From JAXDMK01 sp963765955 (GTDB taxonomy: Bacteria; Actinomycetota; Acidimicrobiia; Acidimicrobiales; AC-14): a stretch of 64,000 bases of DNA. Below are positions 18,292 through 28,429 of this stretch, in pieces. The stretch covers positions 1,364,001-1,428,000 of the forward strand of contig CAVXYA010000002.1 of NCBI GenBank assembly GCA_963765955.1, in the 5' to 3' direction. Each line of letters begins with the position of its first letter. The first letter of the stretch is position 1. Position numbers and translations under genes: made by a program. A model generated the notes under the pieces. The model made no database searches. It was not told the origin of the DNA and saw nothing but the letters and a program-made list of their open reading frames with translations.

Positions 18292-20226
18292 GTGGTCCTC
18301 GTCACCGGCGGATCGGGTTTCATCGGCTCCCACCTGGTGCGGGCGCTGACCGCGGCCGGCCGGCCGGTGCGGGTCCTGGTGCGCTCGGAGGAGGCCGCGG
18401 CCCGGGTGCTGGCCCTGTCGGCCCGGGAGGGTGGGGTCGGGGTGGCCTTCGGCGACCTGTCCGACGTCGACAGCCTGCGGGAGGCGGCCCGGGGCTGCGG
18501 CCTGGTGTACCACCTGGGCGGCGACTACCGGGGCTCGCCGGCCGAGCTGCAGGCGACCTTCGTCGACGGGACGGCCCGGCTGCTGGAGGCCGTCGAACCC
18601 GACGCCCGGCTGGTGCTGTTGAGCTCCACCTCGGTCTACGGGTGGGACCAGGCCTGGCCCGCCGACCACGGCACGCCCCCGCAGCCGTCGTCCGCCTACG
18701 GCCGGGCCAAGCTGGCGGCCGAGGACCTGGTCCGGGCCCGGCTCACCGGGAGCAGCGTCGTCGCCCGTTCCACGATCGTCTACGGGCCGGGTGACGCCGA
18801 CGGGATGCTGGCCCGGGTCGCCCGCCTGCTGTTCCGCCACGTCCGGTGGTTCCCGGGCGACGGCCAGAACCGGGTCCACCTCGTCCACGTCGACGACCTG
18901 GTGCGGGCTCTGCTGCTCCTAAGCGAGCGGGGCGACGGGGTCTACCTCCTCGGCGGACCGGAAGCGGCGCCCATCCGCCACATCCTCGAGCTGCTGGCCG
19001 ACGGCGCCGGCCTGCCCCGACCCATGTTCGGCGTCCCCGGGGGGGCGCTGCGGGGCGTGGGCCGGGTCGTCGAGGGGCTCTGGCAGCAGGCGGGACGGTC
19101 GGGCGAGGCGCCGTTGAGCGCCCACAGCGTCGACGTCGCCACCCGCGACCGGGCCTACTCCTCGGCCCGGGCCACCGAGGAGCTCGGGTGGAAACCCGAC
19201 GTGACGCTGGAGGTCGGGGTGCCGGCCGTCGGCGAGTGGCTGGCGACAGAAGTCCTCACAAAGGGCAAGGCCCCGAAGGCGGCCCGCACCGTGCCCGGGT
19301 TCGAGCCCGGCCACGACGCCGGCGCGCCCGCCGCCGGCGGCTTCGACTGGCGCGGGTACTTCGTCGACCCGGACGAGGGGCTGGGCACGGTCTACGAGCG
19401 CTTCGCCCTCGACAAGGTGCTGGAGTCCGCGGTCGCCGCCACCGACGCCACCAGCGTCCTGCACGCACCCCTGTTCGGCATGATGGGAATCCCCGGCCTC
19501 GACGCCGTCTTCCTCGCCCGCCGGGGGATGCGGGTGGGCCTGCTCGACGTCGACGGGGAGCGGCTGGAGGCGGTGCACGCCCAGTGGCGGTCGCTCGGCC
19601 TCGACCCCGAGGTCCACCTGGTCGACGGGCTCGATCCCGCCTCCTGGCCCGAGACGCTGCCGGTGCGTTACGACCTCGTCTTCAGCTTCGCCGCCCTGTG
19701 GTGGTTCGAGGACCCGTGGGCGGTCCAGGCGGCCCAGGCCCGGTGGGCCGACCGGGGCGTGCTCACCTGCGTTCCCAACCGCAACGTCTTCATGCGCATG
19801 CGGGCCCGGCTGTGGCACCGCGACCTGTTCGACCGGCTCAACGAGGAGGCCCTCGACGCCCGGTCCATGACCACCGCCGCCGAGCGCTCGGGGCTGGTGG
19901 CGGTCGACACCGGCCTGTTCGACATCCCGCCCTTCCCCGACACGTCGGTGCCCCTGGCCAAGCTCCTCCGGGCCCGACGGGGGACGCCCGTGGCCGAGAA
20001 TGGTGACCCCGCAGATGGCGAGCAGGCATGGGCGTGGTCGATCCTGCCCTTCCTCACCGGCGACGATCCGGGGATGGAGGAGCGGGTGGCCAAGCTCGCC
20101 CGCTGGGAGCGATTCCTACCCGGCCCCATCCAGCCGGGACTGGCCCACCACCGCTACGTGCTGTTCCGCCGCCCGGAGCTCGTCTACGGCGAGGGCGCGG
20201 TGGGGGCGGCCACCCAGACCCAGTAG
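18292..20226 (+). CDS. NAD-dependent epimerase/dehydratase fused to a methyltransferase-like domain
   Basis: 644 residues from GTG 18292 (VVLVTGGSGFIG); a start further upstream is possible. Residues 1-320 are an extended SDR with the GxxGxxG NAD loop, the SSTSVYG strand and catalytic Tyr136-x3-Lys140 (SAYGRAKLA). Residues about 350-640 look like a class I methyltransferase: VLHAPLFGMMGIPGLDAVFLARRG replaces motif I, GLLDVDGERLEAV is the acidic loop, and YDLVFSFAALWWFEDP fits the post-I region. The fusion suggests successive modification of one nucleotide-sugar. It is downstream of the radical SAM gene and overlaps a convergent methyltransferase by 43 bases. Confidence 0.82.
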   Translation: MVLVTGGSGFIGSHLVRALTAAGRPVRVLVRSEEAAARVLALSAREGGVGVAFGDLSDVDSLREAARGCGLVYHLGGDYRGSPAELQATFVDGTARLLEAVEPDARLVLLSSTSVYGWDQAWPADHGTPPQPSSAYGRAKLAAEDLVRARLTGSSVVARSTIVYGPGDADGMLARVARLLFRHVRWFPGDGQNRVHLVHVDDLVRALLLLSERGDGVYLLGGPEAAPIRHILELLADGAGLPRPMFGVPGGALRGVGRVVEGLWQQAGRSGEAPLSAHSVDVATRDRAYSSARATEELGWKPDVTLEVGVPAVGEWLATEVLTKGKAPKAARTVPGFEPGHDAGAPAAGGFDWRGYFVDPDEGLGTVYERFALDKVLESAVAATDATSVLHAPLFGMMGIPGLDAVFLARRGMRVGLLDVDGERLEAVHAQWRSLGLDPEVHLVDGLDPASWPETLPVRYDLVFSFAALWWFEDPWAVQAAQARWADRGVLTCVPNRNVFMRMRARLWHRDLFDRLNEEALDARSMTTAAERSGLVAVDTGLFDIPPFPDTSVPLAKLLRARRGTPVAENGDPADGEQAWAWSILPFLTGDDPGMEERVAKLARWERFLPGPIQPGLAHHRYVLFRRPELVYGEGAVGAATQTQ

Positions 20227-21047
20227 CTGCTGAGGGCGGGTACGACCTTGGTCAGGCGGTCGTCGAGGCGGGAGATGCGCTCGATGGTGCGGGGGTTCGA
20301 CGTCGAGAACAGCCGCCGCATGGTGCCGAACCGGATCTGGAAGAACAGCTCGTAGGGCAGGAAGCTGAACCGCTCCGCGTGCTGGATGGTGAGCCCGGCG
20401 TCGGCCACCGCCTTGCGGTTGCGGCGGGCGCCCACCCAGAAGAACTTCTCCCGCTTGGGAGCCATCATGGCCAGCATCGTCACCGGCGGCGCCCCCAGCC
20501 GGGCCTCGACGATCACCACGTGGCCCGTCGGGCCGACCACCCGGCCCGCCTCCCGCAGCAGGCCGGCGGGGTCTTCGAGGTGGTGGAGCAGGTTCTTGAT
20601 GATGACGACGTCGGCGCTGCCGGACGCCATGCCCGCGGTGACCTCGACCGCGTCGCCGACGACCAGGTCGTCGCCCACCGAGGGGCGGGCCAGGTCGAGG
20701 GCGCTCGAACTGAGGTCGGTCCCCGAGTAGTGCACGTCGATGCCCCGCTCGGCCGCCTCCCGGAGGAGGGCGGCCCCCAGCAGTCCCTCGCCGCAGGCCG
20801 TCTCGAAGATGCGCAGGGTCGCCAGGCCCTGTCCGTTGGCCCCGTGACCGTTGGAACTGGCACCGGTGCCGGCCGACGTGGGGGTCGTCGCGGCCGGCGG
20901 GCGGGCGGCGTCGAGCACCCGCTGGGCCAGGCGATCCTGGAAGGAGCGGAACAGGGGATGCACCAGCTGCTCCCGCACCGCCTCCACCCGTCGTGGATAG
21001 GTGCGGTCATAGTACGTACGCTGGTGTTCCTGATGGGCGGTGCTCAT
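20184..21047 (-). CDS. Class I SAM-dependent methyltransferase
   Basis: 287 residues. Motif I is IFETACGEGLLGAALLREA, followed by SGTDLSSSALDLA, VGDAVEV and IKNLLHHLEDPAGLLREAGRVV; a Ser/Asn-Gly-rich insert lies near residue 75. The C-terminal half is hydrophobic (LPYELFFQIRF), as in lipid-linked methyltransferases. ATG 21047 has AGGGGGA about eight bases upstream. It is divergent from the second B12-radical SAM gene, and the pair may share a control region of about 100 bases. Confidence 0.82.
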   Translation of the reverse strand: MSTAHQEHQRTYYDRTYPRRVEAVREQLVHPLFRSFQDRLAQRVLDAARPPAATTPTSAGTGASSNGHGANGQGLATLRIFETACGEGLLGAALLREAAERGIDVHYSGTDLSSSALDLARPSVGDDLVVGDAVEVTAGMASGSADVVIIKNLLHHLEDPAGLLREAGRVVGPTGHVVIVEARLGAPPVTMLAMMAPKREKFFWVGARRNRKAVADAGLTIQHAERFSFLPYELFFQIRFGTMRRLFSTSNPRTIERISRLDDRLTKVVPALSSYWVWVAAPTAPSP

Positions 21048-21093
21048 GTCCGAAATCCCCCTGGCGGCCGCCATCGTCCGGCGGGCCCGATGC

Positions 21094-21099
21094 TACTGT
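21094..21099 (+). promoter_or_regulatory. Possible -10 element for the second B12-radical SAM gene
   Basis: TACTGT lies about 50 bases upstream of ATG 21152, leaving a short leader that ends in a GGGAG ribosome site. Confidence 0.3.
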
Positions 21100-21151
21100 G
21101 CGGCCGCCTGGCCTCACGCCGAGTGGGCAGGCAACGCCTGCTGGGAGCCGC

Positions 21152-22795
21152 ATGCGCATAAAGATGGTCTGCCTCGAGGACGGAATCACGTCCTGCGGGT
21201 TCCGCAAGATGGCGGCCTACGCCACTCGGATCAATCCCGACACGCAGGCGTACTACATCTCCACCAAGCACTTCCGGGGCGTGGGCAACTACATCACCGG
21301 CCAGCTGGGCATGAAGGGCGAGCTGGGCGACGCCGACATCGACGAGGTGGCCCATGGCCTGGCCGATGCCGACGTCGTCGGGTTCTCGTCGATGACCGGC
21401 TACGCCGAACTGACCCGGGCCGTCATCAAGCGACTCCGGGCAGTGTCGCCGTCCACCTACATCATCTGGGGCGGCATCCACCCGATCATCCACCCCGAGG
21501 ATGCGATCCTCGCCGACGTCGACGCCATCTGCAACGGCGAGGGCGAGCTCGCCTTCCACGAGTTCTACGACGCGTTCTCCGCGGGCAAGGACCACACCAA
21601 GGTCTCCAACTTCTGGTTCCGCCACGAAGGTCAGGTCATCCGCAACGGGTTCCTGCCCCTCATGACGGCGGACGACATGGAGACCCTGCCCTTCCCCCAG
21701 TACGGGGCGCCGGGTGAGATGGTCTACGTGCAGGGCCGGGGCTTCGTGCCCGCCACCAAGAACGACTACATCCTCAACTTCAGCCTCGGCTACCAGACGA
21801 TCTGGTCGATCGGGTGCCCGTTCCACTGCTCGTTCTGCGGCAACACCAAGTTCATCGCCAACGACGTCAACTACAAGAAGATCCGCCACCCGAGCGCCCA
21901 GTACGTGATCGACGAGGTGAAGGCCGCCCGCGAGCGGTTCCCCCACATCAGCAACGTCAGCTTCAACGACGACAGCTTCATGGCCATCACCTACCGGGAG
22001 CTGGAGCAGTTCGCCGAGCTGTGGGAGGAGCAGCTGCGGATCCCCTTCACCGTCTACGGCGTCATCCCCAACTACGTGAAGCAGGAGAAGTTCGACATCC
22101 TCACCTGGGCCGGGATGAACCGGGTGCGCATGGGGATCCAGAGCGGCAGCCAGGAGATCCTCGACTTCTACAAGCGGCCGACGCCGCCCGAGCGCATCCT
22201 CCAGGCGGGCGAGGTCATCGCCTCCTATTCACCGAAATACCACATCCCGCCCGCCTACGACATCATCGTCGACAACCCCATCGAGACCCGCCAGAACGTC
22301 ATCGACACGCTCGAGCTGCTGTACAAGATCGACCGCCCGTACACGCTGTTCATCTACTCGCTCAAGGTCATCCCCAACACCGAGCTCGAGCGGGCCATGT
22401 CGGAGCGGGGCATCGACCTGGAGGGCATCGACTCCAGCTACATGATGGTGCCGCCCCGGGCCGCCAACCTGATCCTGTACGTGCTGGCCGTGTGGCGGCC
22501 GCCCCGGCGGCTGTTCGACCTCATGCTGCGGACGGTCAAGCCCAGCACCGAGCCCCAACGCCTCTACCCCCGCCTCGGCCTCGTGCTGCGCACCATCTAC
22601 ATGCTCAAGCGGGTGCTCGACCACCTGCGCTCGATGGACTTCTCCGTGCTCCCGGGCCGGGCCGGCTACTACTGCTGGAAGCTGGGCATCGTGGGCGCCA
22701 CCCGCCGCTTCATCCGCCACCCACCGCGGCCCGAGCGCAAGAAGCTGCGCCGCTCGGTCGTCGCCGAACGCCTCACCGTGCTGGAGTCCGACTAG
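21152..22795 (+). CDS. B12-binding radical SAM protein (copy 2), intact
   Basis: 547 residues, collinear with the gene at 7126. The N-terminal cobalamin-binding domain has VVGFSSMTGYAEL and WGGIHPIIHPEDAI; the radical SAM core has C222-x3-C226-x2-C229. Both proteins share the tail RTIYMLKRVLDHLRSMDFSV-like sequence. ATG 21152 has GGGAG five bases upstream. Two diverged copies flanking the glycan genes suggest either two successive B12-dependent reactions or related substrates. The intact copy is the best guide to repair copy 1. Confidence 0.92.
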   Translation: MRIKMVCLEDGITSCGFRKMAAYATRINPDTQAYYISTKHFRGVGNYITGQLGMKGELGDADIDEVAHGLADADVVGFSSMTGYAELTRAVIKRLRAVSPSTYIIWGGIHPIIHPEDAILADVDAICNGEGELAFHEFYDAFSAGKDHTKVSNFWFRHEGQVIRNGFLPLMTADDMETLPFPQYGAPGEMVYVQGRGFVPATKNDYILNFSLGYQTIWSIGCPFHCSFCGNTKFIANDVNYKKIRHPSAQYVIDEVKAARERFPHISNVSFNDDSFMAITYRELEQFAELWEEQLRIPFTVYGVIPNYVKQEKFDILTWAGMNRVRMGIQSGSQEILDFYKRPTPPERILQAGEVIASYSPKYHIPPAYDIIVDNPIETRQNVIDTLELLYKIDRPYTLFIYSLKVIPNTELERAMSERGIDLEGIDSSYMMVPPRAANLILYVLAVWRPPRRLFDLMLRTVKPSTEPQRLYPRLGLVLRTIYMLKRVLDHLRSMDFSVLPGRAGYYCWKLGIVGATRRFIRHPPRPERKKLRRSVVAERLTVLESD

Positions 22796-22984
22796 CTCCT
22801 CACGCTCGGCTGACCGGAGATCCTCCGCCCTGCGGGGGGTGACATCACGCGCCAATTTCGTGGAACCGGATCCCGGACCTGTGCGTCACCTGAGAAAACG
22901 GCGGTGAGCACAGCCAACGGGCCGCAGCCTGCACGCCGCGCTCACCACAAATCGGCGAGGGATTCGCTGGGAGGAGACGGGATC

Positions 22985-23478
22985 ATGCGAGTGCGAAAGG
23001 TTCTGCTGGCATCACTGCTGGCATTGGGGTCATGTTGGGCGGAGGTCCGGCCATCGGCGCCCCGGCGGAGAGGAAAGGCGGCGGTCCCGCCTGTGCCGAC
23101 ATCGTCCGGGCCTCGGGGTCGTACATCCCGCCCGACGAGTCCGGCAAAGGGCAGCGTCGTCTCGCCGGATTGACGATGGCGGGCCCAGCTGCAAGGGAAT
23201 GACGTACACGATCTACGTCCTCGACGATCGAGGCGACGACACGGTGCTGGCCACCCGATCGGTCCGTGGCAACAAGGCATGCAACGGTCCCGATTCGGCG
23301 ATGTCGCAGTCGCGGAGCGACGACCCGGAGGTCTGCGTCTACGCGACCAGCAGCGCGGGAGCGGAACACGTCTTCGACCGGCGCGCCGGCTGAGGGTTGC
23401 GCGGTCCCGGAGACACTGCGACCGGGACCGGGGCCCCTTGCGAACGACCCGCCGAACGACTTCCGCTGGGGCCCGTAG
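22985..23478 (+). pseudogene. Small secreted Cys-containing protein, frame broken about three times
   Basis: A signal peptide (MRVRKVLLASLLALG) follows GGAGGAG and ATG 22985. With about three single-base corrections (near 23030, 23175 and 23385) the frames join into one protein of about 165 residues, passing through KACNGPDSAMSQ, DDPEVCVYATSSAGAEHVFD and EGCAVPETLRPG to a stop at 23478. The mature part has several cysteines that could form disulfides. The family is not recognised. Either sequencing errors or real decay could explain the state. Confidence 0.5.
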
Positions 23479-23486
23479 AGCCGGCG

Positions 23487-23545
23487 GGCGGCGAGAGGAA
23501 GCGGGCCTGGTCTACGACACCAGGCCGGCCCGCTTCCTCGCCGCC
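23487..23545. terminator. Long imperfect hairpin between convergent genes
   Basis: The left arm (23487-23511) pairs with the right arm (23519-23545) through GGCGGCGA, GGAAGCGGG and CCTGGT blocks, with small bulges and a 7-base loop. It sits exactly where the secreted-protein gene (+) and the cyclase gene (-) converge and overlaps the cyclase stop. It probably terminates both; there is no clear U tract. Confidence 0.55.
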
Positions 23546-26500
23546 TCCCCGCTCGCCCGCTGTCCGTCCTCGTCCCAGGCCCGGGCGGCCAGGTCGAGGG
23601 CGTCACGGGCGGACGGCCCCGCATCCAGCTGCTCGAAGAGCCCCGCGGCCTCCTCGGCCAGGCGGGCGGCGGTGCCGGGGTGACCCTGGGCCAGGTGGAC
23701 GGTGGCCTGGGTGACGTAGCTGTCGGCGACTGCGAACTGGTCGCCCAGGCGACGGGCCGCCTCCAGCGTCCGTTCCGAGGCGGCCAGTGCCTCGTCGTGG
23801 CGCCCGCCGCGCGCCAGGGCGGACGCGAGGTTGGCGTAGCCGTTCACCCGTCCTGACTCGTGGCCCATGCGCTCGAGCTCCTCGATGGCGCTGGACGTCG
23901 CAGTCGATGGCCTCGTCGATCTCGCCCCGGCGGGACAGGACCATGCCCAGGTTGAGCAGGCAGGCGGCCAGCTCCTCGGCGTTCCCCATCCGCTCGCCCA
24001 GGGCGATTCCCTCGCGCAGGGTGTCGATCGCCAGACCCATCTCTCCGAGGAGGCAGTGGATCCCGCCGAGATTCCTCAGGGCCCCCACTACCCCCCGGTG
24101 GTCGTCGTGCAGCCCCAGGATCTCCCGGGCCTCCTCGCCCAGACGGAGGGCCCGAACGAGGTCACCCTCGGCCCGCGAGAGGAGCAACTTCAGGTAGCCG
24201 GCGTGCATCGATCGGCCGTCGACCAGCCCCAGTTCGCGATCCAGGACCTCGGCCGCGTCGCCCGTTCGCCGGGCCGAGAGCAGCGTGCGGGCCCGCTCCA
24301 GCTCAAGGGCGCGGTGGCCGGGATCCGAGAGCGGAAGGGCGGCGCCGGTCTGGTCGAGCGTTGCCAACGCCTCCTCGAAGCGGCCCCGCTTCCTCAGCGT
24401 CGAGGCCAGCCCCAGGCCCACTCGCCAGTCGCCGCCGGGTCCCCCGGCCCTGCGGTACACCTCGATCGCCTCCTCCAGGTGGCCTCGCAGCTCGAGGAGG
24501 TCGGCCAGGTCGAAGAGGACGCCGGGCAGCACGTCGGCCCGCGACTCGCGACCGGCGACCTCGGCCGCCCGCCGCAAGTGCGCGATGGCCTCGTCATTGG
24601 CATACAGCCGCTTGGCCACGCCTGCCGCCCGCACCAGGTAGTCGAGCGCCTTGGGGGAGGCGCCGAGGTACAGGTGGCGGGCAAGCAGCGGCGAGGCTGT
24701 CGTCGCCCGCCCCGTACAGGCGCTCGGCCATGTCCGCCACCCGCAGGTGGAGCAGTACCCGCTGGCGGCGGAGGAGCCGGCCGTAGGCGGTCTCCTGGAC
24801 CAGGGGGTGGTGGAAGGCGACGCGGTCTTCGCCGTCGACGGCCGTCGAGGAACCCGGCGCGGACGAGGACGCGACGAGGTCGCGGACATCGGGGCTGCTC
24901 CGTGACCGCCTCCAGGAGGTCCAAAGGGACGATGCGGCCGATGATCGATGCCGTGTGCAGCACCGACGCCGGCCGCGGAGGGGAGGCGGTCGATGCGGGC
25001 CGAGAGCAGGCCCTCGACGGTCGGCGGCAGGGCGGCGATGTCGTCCGGGGAGAGGGCGTTCGGCACGCCTGCCTCCTCCAGCCACCGGAGGACCTCCTCG
25101 ACGAACAAGGGGTTGCCGCCGGTGCGTTCGGCCACCGCCGCCTGCACCGCGGCCGGAACCGACTGGCGGGCGATCGACCGGATCAGGGCGCCCGCCTCGT
25201 CGGGGCCGAGGGGACCGAGCTCGAAGTGGTGGCGGCGGTCGGTCGGCACCCGGTCGCCGATCGAGGCCAGGAGAGCGGCCGACTCGGGCCGGCCGGTGAC
25301 GTACAGCACGAGCGGATGGTCACCGCACAGGCGGGCCAGGTCGACGGTGAGCGCCAGGGAGGACGGCGTCCATCCAATGGACGTCCTCGATGGCCACGAC
25401 CGTCGGCCGGTCGTCGGCGAGGGTCTCCAGCAGGGTCGGAGAAGGCGCGCCGCAGTCCCCGCTGGAAGGCCTCGGGCTCGACGTCGGGCGTCCCGACGGG
25501 GTCGAGGCCGAGGAGACGCTCGAAGTACGGGACCAGCTCGTCCGCCGGTGCGTGCGGGGAGGACATCGGCCAGCCGTGGGCCCACCCGGTCGGGGATCTG
25601 GCCGGCCGGGATGCGAAGGAGGTGCCGGAGCAGCCCCACGTAGGGCCAGTACGGGAAGGGCGGCGCCGTAGGAGATGCAGCGGCCGTCGAGCCAGCGGAC
25701 GCCCAGCTGCGAGGCGTGCCGCCGCAGCTCGTCGGTCAGGGCGGTCTTGCCGATGCCCGGCTCGCCGGCGACCAGGCATCACGCCTCCCCGGCCCTCGAC
25801 TACGGCCCGCAGCACGCCCGTCGCCCCGGCGCAGCTCTTCAACCCGGCCGATCAGGGGGACCGCCGGTTCGTCGCCCGTCCGGGTGCGTGGGGCTCGACG
25901 GCCGAGCAGGCGCCAGGCCGGCACCGGCTCCTGCTTGCCCTTCAGGGTGAGAGGAGCAAGGGCCTCGAACTCGAAGGCGTCCCGGGTGAGGCGGTAGGTG
26001 CTCTCGCCGACGTAGGTCTCCCCGCCCGAGGCGGCCGACTCCAGGCGCTGGGCCAGGATCACCGCGTCGCCCACCACCGAGTAGTCCATCCGTACCTGGT
26101 GGCCGAGGACGCGGGCCACCACGTGCCCCGAGTTCACGCCGATGTGGAGGGTCAGCGGGCTGTCGAGGGGAAGGGCGGTGGCGGCTTTCCGCAGCTCCTC
26201 GTGCATCTCGAGGGCGACGTGGAGGGCGCGGGCGGCGTCGTCCTCGTGGCTGACGGGGGCGCCGAAGATGGCCAGCAGGGCGTCACCGGCGTACTTGTCG
26301 ACGTAGCCCTCGTGGCGGGCGACGACGTCGGAGAGCATGGCGATCAGAGGGTCGATCACCTCCTGGAGCTGCTCGGGATCGAGCCGGTCGGCCAGTGGCG
26401 TGAAGCCGGAGAGGTCGGCGAACAGCGACGTCACCAGCCGTCGCTCGTCCTCCAACGCCCCCCGCTCCAGGCGCTCGGCCAACGGCCCGGCAACGAAGCT

Positions 26501-26644
26501 GCGCAGGACGGCGGTGGCCGCGGCCGCCTCGGGCGCGGCCGAGGCCGCCGACGACGCCGGCCCGCCACAGTGCCCACAGAACCGGGTGCCCCCGGGGTTC
26601 TCGCCCGCACAGCGCCTGCACGTCCAGCCCTGCGCCCCAGTCAC
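23512..26644 (-). pseudogene. Zinc-ribbon / class III nucleotide cyclase / ATPase / TPR regulator, many frameshifts
   Basis: A protein of about 1040 residues can be assembled. The N-terminus has a zinc ribbon (CRRCAGENPGGTRFCGHCG). A class III cyclase domain follows, with metal-site FADLSGFTPLADRLD and KYAGDALLAIFG. Then come an AAA/STAND-type ATPase (Walker A GEPGIGKT near 25755; Walker B VVAIEDVHWMDA near 25385) and a long TPR region to the stop at 23512. The cyclase part alone is intact; at least eight single-base shifts break the rest, for example near 25780, 25440, 25370, 24900, 24700 and 23890. Such proteins are actinobacterial signalling regulators. The GTG start at 26644 is tentative. 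Confidence 0.75.
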
Positions 26645-26755
26645 GGCGGCCAGTCTCGCCCACCGGGCCGGCCGCCACCGCCGTCCCCTATCGGGCACCG
26701 CAGGTCCGGGCTACGCTCCGCCCAGTTCCGGCGGGCGGCGTGAGGAGGATCCAGG

Positions 26756-28423
26756 ATGAGAGGCGGGGGCGGGGGCCGGCGACTGGGCGTTGCCGTAATT
26801 GCACTGGCGATGTTGGTGGCGGGGTGCGGGGGCGGGTCGGACGACGACGGGATTTCGTCGCCCACGACCGGCGGGGGGGGCGAGACGGCAGGCCAAGCCG
26901 GGAGGGGTGTTCCGGCAGCCGATTAGCGAGCCGGCCTTCATCGATCCCTACAACGCCCAGGAGAGCAACGGCAACCGCGTCATCAAGCGTCTGTTCGTCG
27001 GGCTCACGACGTTCGACGGCAACCCCGAGCTCCTCATGAGCCCGGGTGTGGCCGAGACCTGGACGCCGACGACGCCTGCACGCAGTGGACGTTCAACCTG
27101 CGCCGCAGCTCGTTCAGCAACGGCGAGGAGGTGACGGCCGAGTCCTTCATCCGGGGATGGACCCGCGCCGCCGACGGCCGGGCGGAATCGCAGGTCGCCG
27201 GACACCTGGCCGGGATCCAGGGCTACAGCGAGCTGCGGGGCGCTCCCGGCTCGCCGCCGACGGCGACGACGTTCGCGGGGCTGTCGGCCCCGAACCCCCG
27301 GACGCTGGTCGTGGCCCTCGGCGCGCCCGACTGCGAGTTCGACAAGAAGACCATCCACTCGGTGATGAGCCCCGTGCCGGGCGTGGCCGGGGCCTACGAC
27401 AACAAGGAGTTCAACGAGGCCCCGATCGGCAACGGCCCGTTCATGATCAAGCCGGGGACCAAGTGGGAGCACGACCGGGGGATCTCGGTGGTGCGCAACG
27501 ACTCCTACTACGGGCCGAAACCGAACATCGAAGGGATCGAGTTCGTCATCCTCCCCTCGCAGAGCCCGCCCACGGCCCAGATGAGCGCGTTCGAGGCGGG
27601 GGAGCTCGACGTCGCCGCTCCCCCGATCGGGCGTGCGGGCCGCAGGCCGAGGCCAAGTACGGGCCCACCGGCGGCTTCCTCCGCCAGCTGCCGTACGCCA
27701 CGTCGTTCATCGGGATGAACGTGTCCTCCGGCCCCCTGCGTGAGCCCGATGCCCGGCGGGCGCTCTCGCTCTCCCTCGACCGGGTCGCCATCAGCAATGC
27801 AGTCGGCGAGGGCTACTGGCAGGCGGCCACCGCCCTGATCCCCCCGCCGTTCGGCACCTACCACCAGCCCGGCATCTGCGACGCCTGCCGCTTCGACTCC
27901 GCCGCCGCCGCCGAGCTCGGGGCGAGGGGCGGCCTCGAGCTCGGCCACCCGGCTGCGCTTCCTCGTCTACAGCGCCAGCAACCCGGCCCTGGTCGCCTAC
28001 AAGGACCAGATCGAGAAGACCCTCGGGATCGGTGTCGACCTCGAGGCCCTGCCGCTCCCCGAGGCCCTGGCCCGGCAGGCCGCAGGCGAGTACGACCTCA
28101 TCTCCCTCACGTGGGGCGCGGACTACCCGACGACGGACAACATCCTGTTCCCCCTTCTCGGCCGGGGATCGGGCCGAGAACGTCGGGCAAGTACGACGAT
28201 GCCGAGTTCAACGACCTCATCGGTCAGGCCCGGGCCCAGCGGGACAACGCCGAGCGCAGGCGACTCCTGCAGCGGGCCGAGCAGATCGCCATCGGCCGAG
28301 GACGTCGCCCTCGCCCCCACGTTCTACGTCCCCACGCTGCTGGTCTTCGACGCGTCGAAGTGGACGGGCGTCGATCTCGATTTCTTCGGCCACCTCACGT
28401 TCCAGACGATGAGCCTCAAGTAG
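26756..28423 (+). pseudogene. Peptide-type ABC transporter substrate-binding lipoprotein, about six frameshifts
   Basis: ATG 26756 has AGGAGG seven bases upstream. A lipoprotein signal (LGVAVIALAMLVAGCGGG) is followed by an SBP_bac_5 (DppA/OppA-like) domain: FRQPISEPAFIDPYNAQESN, TVTAESF-like VTAESFIRGW, NGPFMIKPGTKWEHD and a C-terminal FDASKWTGVDLDFFGHLTF. Frame changes occur near 26910, 27065, 27630, 27935, 28175 and 28295; with one base corrected at each a single protein of about 555 residues results, ending at the tag just before the permease genes. It should bind a peptide or similar solute outside the cell. Confidence 0.8.
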
Positions 28424-28429
28424 GGGCCC

